The notes beneath the pieces are model-generated. The model had not been told where the DNA came from, made no database searches, and saw only the letters and a list, made by a program, of their open reading frames with translations. 36,851 nt of DNA from Gammaproteobacteria bacterium (GTDB lineage: Bacteria; Pseudomonadota; Gammaproteobacteria; UBA6186; Azoamicaceae), in assembly GCA_020054325.1 (NCBI GenBank), contig JAGVLG010000112.1, positions 1 to 36,851 of the forward strand. Reading direction: 5' to 3'. This document shows, one piece after another, positions 1-8,576 of this stretch. How positions within the stretch are numbered: the stretch's first letter is position 1; each line of letters opens with the position of its first letter. The translations under genes and the position numbers were made by a program.

Positions 1-62
1 GGTGGATAACTATGGCTTGAAGCCCAGGTGATATTAATTATTCAATTTTTTAGGAGCAGCGA

Positions 63-353
63 ATGGCGCGCGTTACTGTCGAAGATTGTGTTGAGCAAGT
101 TCCAAATCGTTTTGAATTAGTGTTGATTGCTTCTAAGCGAGCAAGAAAACTTACTAATGGATCGGCGCAAGCAGCTATAGATTGGGAAAATGACAAGGCT
201 ACGGTGGTTGCATTACGTGAAATTGCAGCTGGCTTCAAATTCGCTGATGAAGATGATGATGATGAACAACAACAAATGCGTACCAATCCATTAGCATCTG
301 GAATTCACGCACGGAATATTTCTGGATCCGATGATCCGGTAGACATTGAATAG
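63..353 (+). CDS. rpoZ: DNA-directed RNA polymerase subunit omega
   Basis: Omega subunit of RNA polymerase. It binds the C-terminal part of beta-prime, assists core assembly and contributes to ppGpp binding. The 96-residue product starts [20 protein letters not shown] and carries the SKRARKL and [12 protein letters not shown] segments typical of the family. The E. coli protein is 91 residues; the extra length here is an acidic tail with a run of Asp/Glu near residues 64-69. The ATG at 63 is supported by an AGGAG ribosome site at 52-56. The gene lies 9 bases upstream of spoT, and the two are very probably co-transcribed, as in most gammaproteobacteria. The identification is secure. Confidence 0.97.
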   Translation: MARVTVEDCVEQVPNRFELVLIASKRARKLTNGSAQAAIDWENDKATVVALREIAAGFKFADEDDDDEQQQMRTNPLASGIHARNISGSDDPVDIE

Positions 354-362
354 GAAACGAGT

Positions 363-2474
363 TTGGTTCAATTTAATGAACTAAAAAAACAACTTGCGAC
401 GTATTTAAGTAAAGAACAAATTGAGCTCATTACTGAAGCCTTTCATATGGCCGAGCAAGCTCATTCAGGTCAATTAAGATCCTCTGGCGATCAATACATT
501 ACCCACCCGCTTGAAGTCGCCAGTATCCTAGCAGATATGCATCTCGATTATCAAAGCATCATTGCTGCTATGCTACACGATGTTATTGAAGATACTTCGG
601 TAAGCAAAGAGGATATCGCTGCAAAATTTGGCGACAAGGTGGCGGAACTCGTTGATGGCGTCAGTAAATTAGCACAACTAAAATTTGAAAGCCGTGCTGA
701 AGCCCAAGCCGAAAATTTACGTAAAATGATGTTGGCGATGTCACGTGATATCCGCGTGATATTAGTGAAACTTGCTGATCGTTTACATAATATGCGAACA
801 CTTGGGGCTTTATCTCGGGATAAGCAACGACGCATTGCATTAGAAACTTTAGAAATCTACGCGCCAATTGCCAATCGGCTTGGTATGAATACTTTTAGAT
901 TAGAATTTGAAGACTTGGGTTTTTCATATTTGTACCCAGTGCGTTATCGAGTTTTAAAAGAAGCGGTGCGTAAAGCACGTGGCAATCGTAAAGAAATTGT
1001 AACCTCAATAGAAGCTGCGTTGCGCAATAAATTGCAGTCAGAGGGGGTGAACGCGCTTGGTATTGTTGGGCGTGAAAAGCATCTGTATAGCTTGTATCGT
1101 AAAATGCGGTTTAAAGATTTGTCATTAGCCGAAATTATGGATGTGTATGCATTGCGCATCATAGTTGATTCAATTGACAACTGTTATCGTGTACTAGGTA
1201 TTGTGCATAGTTTGTATAAACCAGTACATGGTAGATTTAAAGATTATATTGCAGTTCCTAAAGCAAATGGCTATCAATCCTTGCATACTACGGTACTAGG
1301 GCCGCACGGAGTTCCAGTAGAGATCCAGATCCGTACCGAGCAAATGAATCAAATGGCAGAGAATGGCATCTCAGCGCATTGGTTATATAAATCATTTACC
1401 GATGAAAATGGTGGTAATGAGGCTGAAGTTAGGGCTAGGGAATGGTTAAAGGGACTACTAGAGATCCAAAATAATACTGGTAGCTCCCTAGAATTTATTG
1501 AACATGTAAAAATTGATTTATACCCTGATGAAGTTTATGTGTTTACCCCAACTGGTGAAATCTTGTCTTTGCCAAGCGGAGCTACTTGTGTCGATTTTGC
1601 TTATGCAGTACATACCGATGTTGGCAATTCTTGTATAGCAGCAAAAATTGATCGCCGTTTAGTGCCATTGAGTAGTAGATTATCGAGTGGTCAAACTGTA
1701 GAAATTATTACTGCTGATGGCGCGCATCCAAATCCAGCATGGTTGAGCTTTGTAGTAACTGGTAAAGCACGGATTAACATTCGGCATTGGTTGAAAAATC
1801 AACAACTAAGCGAATCACGCTCCTTAGGTAAACGTTTAGTTGAGCGCGCTTTAAGTGCTTTATCATTAACGCTTGAAAGTATTGCCGAGGAAAACTTTGC
1901 AAGGGTTGCGAAAGAATTAAAATTACATGGCAAGGAAGAATTATTTGAAGAGGTTGGCCTAGGTAATCAGATGGCGCCGCTAGTCGCGCGCCGCTTAGCA
2001 GTTGATTCTCCGAAAGGTGATGACCAAACTGTTGCGCCATTAGCGATCAAAGGTACTGAGGGTATGGTGGTTAGCTATGCCAAGTGCTGTCGTCCAATTC
2101 CAGGTGATATGATCCTTGGATTCTTAAGCGCGGGACGCGGTATGGTAATTCACCGTGATAATTGCAGTAATGTTTCAGAAGTGCGACGTTATCCAGAGAA
2201 ATATGTATTCGTACAATGGGCTGAAGAAGTTCTTGGCGAGTTTCCAGTAGAAATCAGAGTTGATGTTTTAAACAAACGTGGCGTATTGGCTACCCTAGCC
2301 AATGCAATTTCAGATTGCAATGCAAATATAGAAAATGTACATGTTGAAGAACGCGATGAAACCCATAATGCCTTTGTGTTTTTATGTTTAGTTAAAGAAC
2401 GCAAACACTTAGCGCAAATTTTACGACGTTTACGCTCGATTAGCGTAGTACTTAAAGTAGCGAGAAATAAATGA
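363..2474 (+). CDS. spoT: Bifunctional (p)ppGpp synthetase/hydrolase SpoT
   Basis: Makes and degrades the alarmone (p)ppGpp. The 703-residue product (E. coli SpoT has 702) shows, in order: an N-terminal HD hydrolase domain with the His-Asp pair at 72-73 (LHDVIEDT); a synthetase domain with RFKDYIAVPK near 291-300; a TGS domain at about 387-448; a region with the conserved KCCRPIPGD motif; and a C-terminal ACT domain at about 625-700. The RxKD form of the synthetase motif (RFKD) is the one found in bifunctional enzymes rather than in the monofunctional RelA type (ExDD). The start is TTG at 363, supported by AGGA at 352-355 overlapping the rpoZ stop. No nearer ATG fits. Its stop overlaps the next gene by an ATGA. 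Confidence 0.97.
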   Translation: MVQFNELKKQLATYLSKEQIELITEAFHMAEQAHSGQLRSSGDQYITHPLEVASILADMHLDYQSIIAAMLHDVIEDTSVSKEDIAAKFGDKVAELVDGVSKLAQLKFESRAEAQAENLRKMMLAMSRDIRVILVKLADRLHNMRTLGALSRDKQRRIALETLEIYAPIANRLGMNTFRLEFEDLGFSYLYPVRYRVLKEAVRKARGNRKEIVTSIEAALRNKLQSEGVNALGIVGREKHLYSLYRKMRFKDLSLAEIMDVYALRIIVDSIDNCYRVLGIVHSLYKPVHGRFKDYIAVPKANGYQSLHTTVLGPHGVPVEIQIRTEQMNQMAENGISAHWLYKSFTDENGGNEAEVRAREWLKGLLEIQNNTGSSLEFIEHVKIDLYPDEVYVFTPTGEILSLPSGATCVDFAYAVHTDVGNSCIAAKIDRRLVPLSSRLSSGQTVEIITADGAHPNPAWLSFVVTGKARINIRHWLKNQQLSESRSLGKRLVERALSALSLTLESIAEENFARVAKELKLHGKEELFEEVGLGNQMAPLVARRLAVDSPKGDDQTVAPLAIKGTEGMVVSYAKCCRPIPGDMILGFLSAGRGMVIHRDNCSNVSEVRRYPEKYVFVQWAEEVLGEFPVEIRVDVLNKRGVLATLANAISDCNANIENVHVEERDETHNAFVFLCLVKERKHLAQILRRLRSISVVLKVARNK

Positions 2475-3457
2475 TGCGAGCTGCGCTTTTAAAACAAGTC
2501 AAACAACCTCTAGAAATTTGTGAAATTCGTATTCCAATACCAAATGCAGAACAGGTACAAATTAAAGTAAATGCCTGTGCAGTATGTCGTACCGATTTAC
2601 ATATTGTAGATGGCGAATTAAATCAACCAAAGGCAGAGTTAATCCCAGGGCATCAAATTGTAGGCCACGTTACAGAATGTGGTAGCAACGTACAAGATTT
2701 GAAAGTTGGCGATAGAGTTGGTGTAAGTTGGTTAGGATTTAATTGTGGCACTTGTGAGTATTGCTTAGCAGATCAAGAAAATTTATGCGATCATGCGAAA
2801 TTTACAGGCTATTCTTTAGATGGTGGTTTTACAGAATACACGCTAGCATTTGCCAGACATTGCTATAAACTACCGGATGGCTATCCAGACTTTCAAGCCG
2901 CACCATTACTATGCGCTGGAGCGGTTGGGTTTCGGGCCTATAAAAAAATTGCTAATGCCAAGAAACTTGGGATATATGGCTTTGGATCTGCTGCGCATAT
3001 TTTAACGCAATTGGCAGTGTTCCAAAATAAACAAATATATGCTTTTACTAGCCCAGGCGATATAAACGCGCAGCAATTTGCATTAAAACTTGGTGCATGC
3101 TGGGCCGGAGATTCCATGCAAACTCCCCCAGAATTATTAGATGCCGCAATCATTTTTGCTCCAGTTGGATCTTTAATTCCGCAAGCTTTAGCCGCAACTC
3201 GTAAAGGAGGTATTGTTGTTTGTGGCGGTATTCATATGAGTGAAATTCCGGCGTTTAATTATGACTTATTATGGGGTGAGCGTATATTATGCTCAGTTGC
3301 TAATTTAAAACATGAAGATGGTGTAGAATTTTTAGAGTTAGCACCACAAGTACCAGTACAGACACAGGTTATTAAGTACGATTTGTCGCATATAAATCAG
3401 GCGTTAGATGATTTACGTAACGGTAGGGTTAACGGCGCTATAGTCGTCGCCATTTAA
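2471..3457 (+). CDS. Zinc-dependent alcohol dehydrogenase family protein
   Basis: Medium-chain zinc alcohol dehydrogenase, 328 residues, probably oxidising or reducing an alcohol/aldehyde with NAD(P). Catalytic zinc ligands are seen at Cys39 (CAVCRTDLH) and His61 (PGHQIVG), with a third likely at the Cys in LLCAGAVGF near 148. The structural zinc is held by four cysteines at 92, 95, 98 and 106. The nucleotide-binding turn is GIYGFGSAAH near 168. It most resembles the propanol-preferring AdhA/AdhP-like group, but the substrate cannot be read from sequence. The ATG at 2471 overlaps the spoT stop in an ATGA arrangement, so translation is probably coupled to spoT. It ends before a strong hairpin at 3472-3533. 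Confidence 0.9.
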   Translation: MMRAALLKQVKQPLEICEIRIPIPNAEQVQIKVNACAVCRTDLHIVDGELNQPKAELIPGHQIVGHVTECGSNVQDLKVGDRVGVSWLGFNCGTCEYCLADQENLCDHAKFTGYSLDGGFTEYTLAFARHCYKLPDGYPDFQAAPLLCAGAVGFRAYKKIANAKKLGIYGFGSAAHILTQLAVFQNKQIYAFTSPGDINAQQFALKLGACWAGDSMQTPPELLDAAIIFAPVGSLIPQALAATRKGGIVVCGGIHMSEIPAFNYDLLWGERILCSVANLKHEDGVEFLELAPQVPVQTQVIKYDLSHINQALDDLRNGRVNGAIVVAI

Positions 3458-3471
3458 ATTTACGCGTTGTT

Positions 3472-3533
3472 ACAGCTCTCGCTCACAGCAGTCATGTATT
3501 AAGTATACACTCCTGCTGCTCGACTCGAGCTGT
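3472..3533. repeat. Long imperfect hairpin between convergent genes
   Basis: Nested inverted repeat with three paired segments. ACAGCTC (3472-3478) pairs with GAGCTGT (3527-3533), CAGCAG (3486-3491) with CTGCTG (3513-3518), and TGTAT (3495-3499) with ATACA (3505-3509). It sits exactly between two converging genes, so a bidirectional terminator is one reading. There is no U-tract on either side, so it may instead be a member of a dispersed palindromic repeat family. No second copy was noticed in this window. Confidence 0.6.
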
Positions 3534-3535
3534 GC

Positions 3536-5014
3536 CTAGCCTAAATCTAAATGGCTTAGACTATATCCACGTCGCCATTTAAAATTAGCAATAATTGGCA
3601 ACTTATAAGCAAAAGCCACAGAAAATATAATTATACTACTGCCACACCCAATATAAAAACTATCAATTTGCGCTGGGTTACCCGTAGCAAGATAACTCCA
3701 TAAGGTTATAGTCGAGCAGCTAATTACGGCATTTGCTAAAAACCATTTTTCATTTATCTTGCCTGATGCAAAATATGCAAATAATAACGGGATTAATAAA
3801 GTTGCAGTGAAGTAGCTTTTAATAAATAGCCATGCATCTTCAATTTTACCAGAAAAATATTGTGCAATTGTGAAGGTTAGTAGCGCGGTTATAAAGATGG
3901 CAAAGCAATGTTGTAAACGAAGGTTTTTAATTTTAATAAGTTTTAAGTCATAAAAAATTATGTTGCTGGCAATAAATAAAAATGAATCTAAGGTGCCTAT
4001 TATAGCTGCAGCAAAGCTAGCTAGCAAAAGCCCTTTGAAACCATTTGGTAATAATTGTATTCCATAGATCAAATATGCATTAGTAGAATCTGCATGTGGA
4101 AGTACGGCCTTAGCATACATAGCTCCAAAAGTAGTGCATATATCAAACAAAAACCAAATTATGGTTGCAATTATTATGCCTCGGGTTGCAACTTTGTCAT
4201 TTACTGCTGCCATACATCTTTGATAAAAACAAGGGCTCAAGAATGTAGTGCTAAAGGCGATAAACAACCATACTAATGTATTAGGTAACGTTTTAGTGCC
4301 ACATGGTGTAAAATAATTTGAAGGTAATTGTTGTTGTAAAAATCCAAGGCCGCCAAAATTTATTACTGAGAATAACAAGGTTAAACTAACACCTAAACAC
4401 ATTAAAACAAACAAAACTACATCGGAATAGACCACAGTTCTCAGTCCGCCAGATACGGCATATAACGCTATAAAAATCACGCCAATGCCTATGGCAGTGG
4501 TTAGACTTAATGGAAATAGGCATTGTATAAAAATACCGATACTAATTGCATAAGCGATAGGTAAGGTTTTTAGGAAAATTATGACAGCAGAAAGCTTAGC
4601 GGCTTTGTGTCCAAATAATTTTTGAATTAACTCTGACATTGTCACCGCATTGTAAGATCGAATGCGTTTTACAATGTAAATTGCAAAAACAAAATATGCC
4701 GAATACCAGAATATCCCTTGAGTAAATAGATTGTAGATCCCTTGTTCATAGGCAATTTGTGTTACACCAAAGATCCCGCCATACCAGGTAGTAACTAGTG
4801 TTGCAACAAATAACGGCAACGTAAGCTGGCGCCCCATTAATAGATACTCCAACACGGAGGCTTGGTTATTACTATTGCAAGGCTGTAACAGACGTTTGCG
4901 GTATTGGCCGTAAAAGGTTACAGCAATACAACAAATAAAAGATCCAAAGAAAACTAACCAATCTAAAAATGAAAGATGATCGCTAATATTTATAAAAGGT
5001 TCAAAAACAGGCAT
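3536..5014 (-). CDS. Sodium:solute symporter family transporter, probably thiamine-related (ThiV-like)
   Basis: Inner-membrane transporter of the sodium:solute symporter (SSS) family, 492 residues, with about 13 hydrophobic segments. An N-terminal helix lies at about 17-37, and a further stretch from about 70 contains MGRQLTLPLFVATLVTTWYG, a family-typical early segment. The substrate cannot be told from the protein, but the gene lies directly behind a TPP riboswitch. A role in taking up thiamine or a thiamine precursor is therefore likely, as proposed for ThiV-type SSS proteins. The ATG at 5014 has an AGGGAG ribosome site that forms the 3' end of the riboswitch. It converges with the alcohol dehydrogenase gene and is transcribed away from recG. 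Confidence 0.85.
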   Translation of the reverse strand: MPVFEPFINISDHLSFLDWLVFFGSFICCIAVTFYGQYRKRLLQPCNSNNQASVLEYLLMGRQLTLPLFVATLVTTWYGGIFGVTQIAYEQGIYNLFTQGIFWYSAYFVFAIYIVKRIRSYNAVTMSELIQKLFGHKAAKLSAVIIFLKTLPIAYAISIGIFIQCLFPLSLTTAIGIGVIFIALYAVSGGLRTVVYSDVVLFVLMCLGVSLTLLFSVINFGGLGFLQQQLPSNYFTPCGTKTLPNTLVWLFIAFSTTFLSPCFYQRCMAAVNDKVATRGIIIATIIWFLFDICTTFGAMYAKAVLPHADSTNAYLIYGIQLLPNGFKGLLLASFAAAIIGTLDSFLFIASNIIFYDLKLIKIKNLRLQHCFAIFITALLTFTIAQYFSGKIEDAWLFIKSYFTATLLIPLLFAYFASGKINEKWFLANAVISCSTITLWSYLATGNPAQIDSFYIGCGSSIIIFSVAFAYKLPIIANFKWRRGYSLSHLDLG

Positions 5015-5020
5015 TACACT

Positions 5021-5110
5021 CTCCCTACGCCGGTATTAACCAAACAGGTTCAGAGGGTATTTCTCAGCCTTTTTTGGTAATAAACCTAAGGCACCCCTGG
5101 TGTTAGTAAG
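5021..5110 (-). promoter_or_regulatory. TPP riboswitch (THI element)
   Basis: Read on the minus strand, this holds the hallmark blocks of the thiamine pyrophosphate aptamer in the right order: ACACCAGGGGTGCC, then GGCTGAGA, then ATACCC and TGAACCTG, then GGTTAATACCGGCGTAGGGA. The terminal AGGGAG is also the Shine-Dalgarno of the symporter that starts at 5014, six bases further on. Thiamine pyrophosphate binding would therefore be expected to hide the ribosome site. No intrinsic terminator is seen between the aptamer and the start, which favours translational control. The motif match is strong; the mechanism is inferred. Confidence 0.95.
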
Positions 5111-5116
5111 GCGTCA

Positions 5117-5145
5117 ATGGTATATATACGGGATAGGTTTGTCAA
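5117..5145 (-). promoter_or_regulatory. Promoter of the TPP-controlled symporter
   Basis: On the minus strand a perfect TTGACA (-35, 5145-5140) is followed after 17 bases by TACCAT (-10, 5122-5117). The predicted start near 5110 coincides with the 5' end of the TPP aptamer, which supports the call. The -35 lies 11 bases from the recG start codon, so the two genes share a very short divergent region. Confidence 0.6.
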
Positions 5146-5155
5146 GGCTTAAATC

Positions 5156-7228
5156 ATGAGCTTATTACAGCGTTCCATAATGGATTTAAAAGGGGTTGGT
5201 TCTCAGCTTGCCAAGAAATTAGCACAGCTGCAAATCACTACCTTTCAAGATCTTTTGTTTCATTTGCCAATGCGATATGTAGATCGAACTAGAATCCACC
5301 CATTAAATACAGTTTTAGTTGATGATCCGGTAGTTATTGAAGTTGAAGTTGTTAAGACCACGGTGATCCCAAAACCGCGCCGCAATTTAAGTATTAAAGT
5401 GCGCGATGCAGATGGCTTTGCAGAGTTAAGATTTTTCCACTTTAATAGCGCTCAACAAACACAATTTCAACCTGGAACTAAAGTTCGTTGTTTTGGGCAA
5501 GCGCGTTTAGGAAGGACTGGACTGCAATTTATACATCCTGAGTACAAGATTATTCAAAAGGATACACTTGTCCCGGTAGAAGAGTATTTAACTCCTATTT
5601 ATCCCGCTACAGATGGTGTATCACAAAAACTATTACGCACCCTAGTGGCGCAAGTATTAACTGTATTACAGCCAATCCAAAACAGTCTAGATATCTTACC
5701 AGCTAAAATTTGCGCAGAGCTTAATTTTATGCCGCTGTTTGAATGTTTGCAACATTTACATTTCCCAACCCCAGATTTTTATAAAGAAGTATTAAATACT
5801 GGAGTTCATCCAGCGCAACGCCGTTTAGCATTCGAAGAATTATTGACCCAACATTTAAGTTTAAGACAAAAGCGGCAACGTCACATGCAATTAATGGCGC
5901 ACCAAATTTTAGCGCCAAATATACTTGGTAAAAAATTATTGCAAAATTTACCATTTGCTTTAACTACAGCGCAGCAAAATGCTATTGCAATTATTCAAAA
6001 GGACTTAACTAACAAATACCCAATGCTACGCTTAGTACAAGGCGATGTTGGTTCTGGTAAAACTTTAGTTGCAGTTATGGCTGCGTTAGCTGTAATTGAA
6101 GCTGGGTTCCAAGTAGCCTTTATGGCGCCCACAGAAATTTTAGCCGAGCAGCATTACCAAAATATTAAAAAATGGTGTGAGCCATTAGGTGTCAATGTTG
6201 CATGTTTAACCGGTAGTCTTAGCGCTAAAGAAAAAAGTGTGATAAATACTGCAGTTAAAAATAGCGAAATCCAATTGTTATTAGGCACACATGCACTATT
6301 TCAAGAAACAGTTAGTTTTGAAAATTTGGCACTAGTGATAATAGATGAGCAACACCGCTTTGGAGTAGCACAACGCTTGGCTTTACATAACAAAGCGCAC
6401 GATAAACATTGCCATCAACTCATATTGACTGCAACACCTATTCCACGCACCCTAGCCATGACTTTCTATGCTGATTTAGATTATACCGTAATAGATGAAT
6501 TACCGCCGGGCCGCAAACCAATTACTACGTTATTAGTTGGCAGTGAGCGACGCACTGAAGTTTTGCAACGTATTGCTAATTTGTGTCAACAGGGTCAACA
6601 AGTGTATTGGGTATGTACTTTAATTGAAGAGTCTGAAGTTTTGGAATGTACCCCAGCCGAAGTTGCTTATCAGGAACTACAACAACAAATGCCGCAATTA
6701 GGAATTGCGCTAATCCATGGTAAAATGCCAGCGGCTTTAAAAGAACAAACCATGCAAGAATTTAAGCAAGGCAATATAGATTTATTAGTGGCAACCACTG
6801 TTATTGAAGTAGGTGTTGATGTGCCAAATGCTAGTTTAATGGTTATTGAAAATCCAGAGCGCTTAGGTTTAGCGCAGCTGCATCAACTTCGTGGTAGGGT
6901 TGGCCGTGGTGCATTGCAAAGTTATTGCATTTTATTATACAAACGGCCATTAAGTGCTAAAGCTGCGCAGCGTTTGCAATTTTTACGCGATTCGCAAGAT
7001 GGTTTTGCATTAGCTGAATTCGATTTAAAATTACGTGGCCCAGGCGAAGTTTTTGGTACCAAGCAAAGTGGTTTGGCGAATTTGCGCATCGCAGATTTAA
7101 TGCGCGACAAAGATTTGATGCCAAAAGTATTTGCAGTTGCTGAAATTTTAATACAAGAGTATCCAAATCTAATACCTGCGTTAATGCAGCGTTGGTTACG
7201 TCAACTTGAGCAATATGCTGTAGTCTAA
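5156..7228 (+). CDS. recG: ATP-dependent DNA helicase RecG
   Basis: Branch-migration helicase that remodels stalled replication forks, D-loops and R-loops. The 690-residue length matches the family (E. coli 693). The N-terminal wedge/OB domain covers about 1-250. The helicase core has Walker A GDVGSGKT at about 296-303, the DEQH motif at about 397-400 (IIDEQHRFGVAQR), TATPIPRT, and in the second lobe TTVIEVGVDVPNA and the QLRGRVGRG motif. A family-typical RecG C-terminus follows. The ATG at 5156 has AAGG eight bases upstream. It is divergent from the riboswitch-controlled symporter. The call is secure. Confidence 0.97.
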   Translation: MSLLQRSIMDLKGVGSQLAKKLAQLQITTFQDLLFHLPMRYVDRTRIHPLNTVLVDDPVVIEVEVVKTTVIPKPRRNLSIKVRDADGFAELRFFHFNSAQQTQFQPGTKVRCFGQARLGRTGLQFIHPEYKIIQKDTLVPVEEYLTPIYPATDGVSQKLLRTLVAQVLTVLQPIQNSLDILPAKICAELNFMPLFECLQHLHFPTPDFYKEVLNTGVHPAQRRLAFEELLTQHLSLRQKRQRHMQLMAHQILAPNILGKKLLQNLPFALTTAQQNAIAIIQKDLTNKYPMLRLVQGDVGSGKTLVAVMAALAVIEAGFQVAFMAPTEILAEQHYQNIKKWCEPLGVNVACLTGSLSAKEKSVINTAVKNSEIQLLLGTHALFQETVSFENLALVIIDEQHRFGVAQRLALHNKAHDKHCHQLILTATPIPRTLAMTFYADLDYTVIDELPPGRKPITTLLVGSERRTEVLQRIANLCQQGQQVYWVCTLIEESEVLECTPAEVAYQELQQQMPQLGIALIHGKMPAALKEQTMQEFKQGNIDLLVATTVIEVGVDVPNASLMVIENPERLGLAQLHQLRGRVGRGALQSYCILLYKRPLSAKAAQRLQFLRDSQDGFALAEFDLKLRGPGEVFGTKQSGLANLRIADLMRDKDLMPKVFAVAEILIQEYPNLIPALMQRWLRQLEQYAVV

Positions 7229-7344
7229 GGCGCATCTCCTCAATCAGTGGACGCTTTAAAATTTACGCGCATTATGTTGGTTTTATAACACAGTATAAGG
7301 TCTCGCTTCTAAAGTCTAAAAAATGTTATTATGATGCCCAGCTC

Positions 7345-7350
7345 TATAAT
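7345..7350 (+). promoter_or_regulatory. -10 element upstream of the M20 hydrolase/ast series
   Basis: A perfect TATAAT lies 15 bases before the ATG at 7366. The matching -35 region at 7322-7327 (AATGTT) is poor, so an activator may be needed. A start near 7357 would lie inside the upstream TTG candidate at 7354, which argues for the ATG at 7366 as the true start codon. Confidence 0.35.
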
Positions 7351-7365
7351 GTTTTGGATCCAATC

Positions 7366-8571
7366 ATGAATCTAAGTGAATGCCAGCAATTCTTGCTTAA
7401 TAACCAGGCAGATATCTTTGCTCTAACTGAAAAGTTAGTAGCAATTAATTCTGGGACATTCCACTTAGCCGGTTTACAAAAAGTTTGCGAAATTCTGCAG
7501 CAGGAATTCTCCGCCCTGGGGTGTGAACAATCGATTATGCCGGTCGCACCTTTTGAAATAATTAACGATAAAGGCCAAACTGATGAATTGGAATTAGGCT
7601 CAGTGTTGCGCTGTTGGAAAAGAGCAGAGGCTTCAATCCAAGTTCTATTAATCGGCCATATGGATACAGTTTTTCCACATGATCATAAATTTCAACAGCC
7701 TAAGAAAATTGGTGGTGATATTTTAAATGGCCCTGGTGCGGCCGATATGAAAGGTGGTATTGCGATCATGCTATGGGCTTTAAAGGCCTTTGAGCAATTG
7801 CCAGAAGCTAAGAATTTAGGATGGGAGGTTTTATTAACCTCGGATGAAGAGATCGGTTCACCTGGCTCTGAAGAAATTATTAGGCAAATCGCAAAAAAAC
7901 ATAAAATTGGTTTTGTATTTGAACCGGCGATGGATGACAAAGGCACGCTTGCAGGACAACGTAAGGGTAGCGCCAAATATGCTTTAGTTATGCATGGTAA
8001 GGCAGCGCATGCTGGTAGGCATTTTGCTGAGGGCAGAAATGCAATTTGTAAAATGGCCGAATATATCAATAAGATTGATGCTTTGAATGGACGGCGGGAA
8101 GGGGTCACCATAAATGTTGGCATGATTCACGGGGGCGAGGCTCTTAATATTGTCCCAGATTGTTGTGTTTGTAGACTCGATATTCGTTTTCCTACTAAAG
8201 AAGATGCTGAATGGGTTAATACGAATTTAAATACAATTATAAAAAACTTAGAGCCAGAATCTGGTTATAAAATAGAATTACATGGTGGTATAGAACGTAG
8301 CCCAAAGTTACTAGATGAAAACACTTTGCGGCTTTATAACTTAGTACAGGAAGTTGGCTCTACTTTAGGGCAGAACCTGACATGGCAACCTTCTGGAGGT
8401 TGTTGTGATGGTAATATTTTATCTGCAATGGGGATCCCTAATGTAGATACTTTGGGCGCGCGTGGTGGTAAAATCCATTCTGAACATGAGTATATAATTA
8501 TTCCAAGTTTAGTAGAACGCGCGAATTTATTATGTGCAATTTTGTCACATTTAAGTTTGCATGGTTTTTAA
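7366..8571 (+). CDS. M20 family metallohydrolase (carboxypeptidase G2 / ArgE-DapE-like)
   Basis: Zinc-dependent deacylase or carboxypeptidase of the M20/M28 clan, 401 residues from the ATG at 7366; a TTG at 7354 is possible but less likely. Visible metal ligands and catalytic residues are His98 and Asp100 in GHMDTVFP, Asp127 in GAADMKGG, the Glu pair 161-162 in TSDEEIGSPGSEE, and a C-terminal HSEHEY motif. The overall pattern is closest to glutamate carboxypeptidases (CPG2 type) and N-acyl amino-acid deacylases. It opens a same-strand run that continues with arginine succinyltransferase-pathway genes. A role in releasing succinate or glutamate there is conceivable but unproven. Confidence 0.85.
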   Translation: MNLSECQQFLLNNQADIFALTEKLVAINSGTFHLAGLQKVCEILQQEFSALGCEQSIMPVAPFEIINDKGQTDELELGSVLRCWKRAEASIQVLLIGHMDTVFPHDHKFQQPKKIGGDILNGPGAADMKGGIAIMLWALKAFEQLPEAKNLGWEVLLTSDEEIGSPGSEEIIRQIAKKHKIGFVFEPAMDDKGTLAGQRKGSAKYALVMHGKAAHAGRHFAEGRNAICKMAEYINKIDALNGRREGVTINVGMIHGGEALNIVPDCCVCRLDIRFPTKEDAEWVNTNLNTIIKNLEPESGYKIELHGGIERSPKLLDENTLRLYNLVQEVGSTLGQNLTWQPSGGCCDGNILSAMGIPNVDTLGARGGKIHSEHEYIIIPSLVERANLLCAILSHLSLHGF

Positions 8572-8576
8572 ATAAA

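Noticed and set aside
1-31. Possible 3' end of an upstream gene (gmk expected from common gene order)
   Set aside because: All three plus-strand frames reach a stop within 31 bases and the few residues readable are not diagnostic, so neither the frame nor the gene can be decided.
7229-7344. Possible terminator after recG
   Set aside because: The only inverted segments (around GGCGC and GACGCTT) are too mismatched to form a stable stem, and no T-tract follows.
7692-8123. Minus-strand ORF of 143 codons
   Set aside because: It lies wholly inside the M20 hydrolase gene, whose catalytic motifs are intact. The antisense product resembles no family and is rich in residues expected from complementing this gene's codons.
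8532-8576. Longer N-terminus for the ferredoxin reductase-like protein
   Set aside because: It would overlap the M20 gene by 40 bases and adds residues not seen in the family. The ATG at 8577 follows the M20 stop directly.
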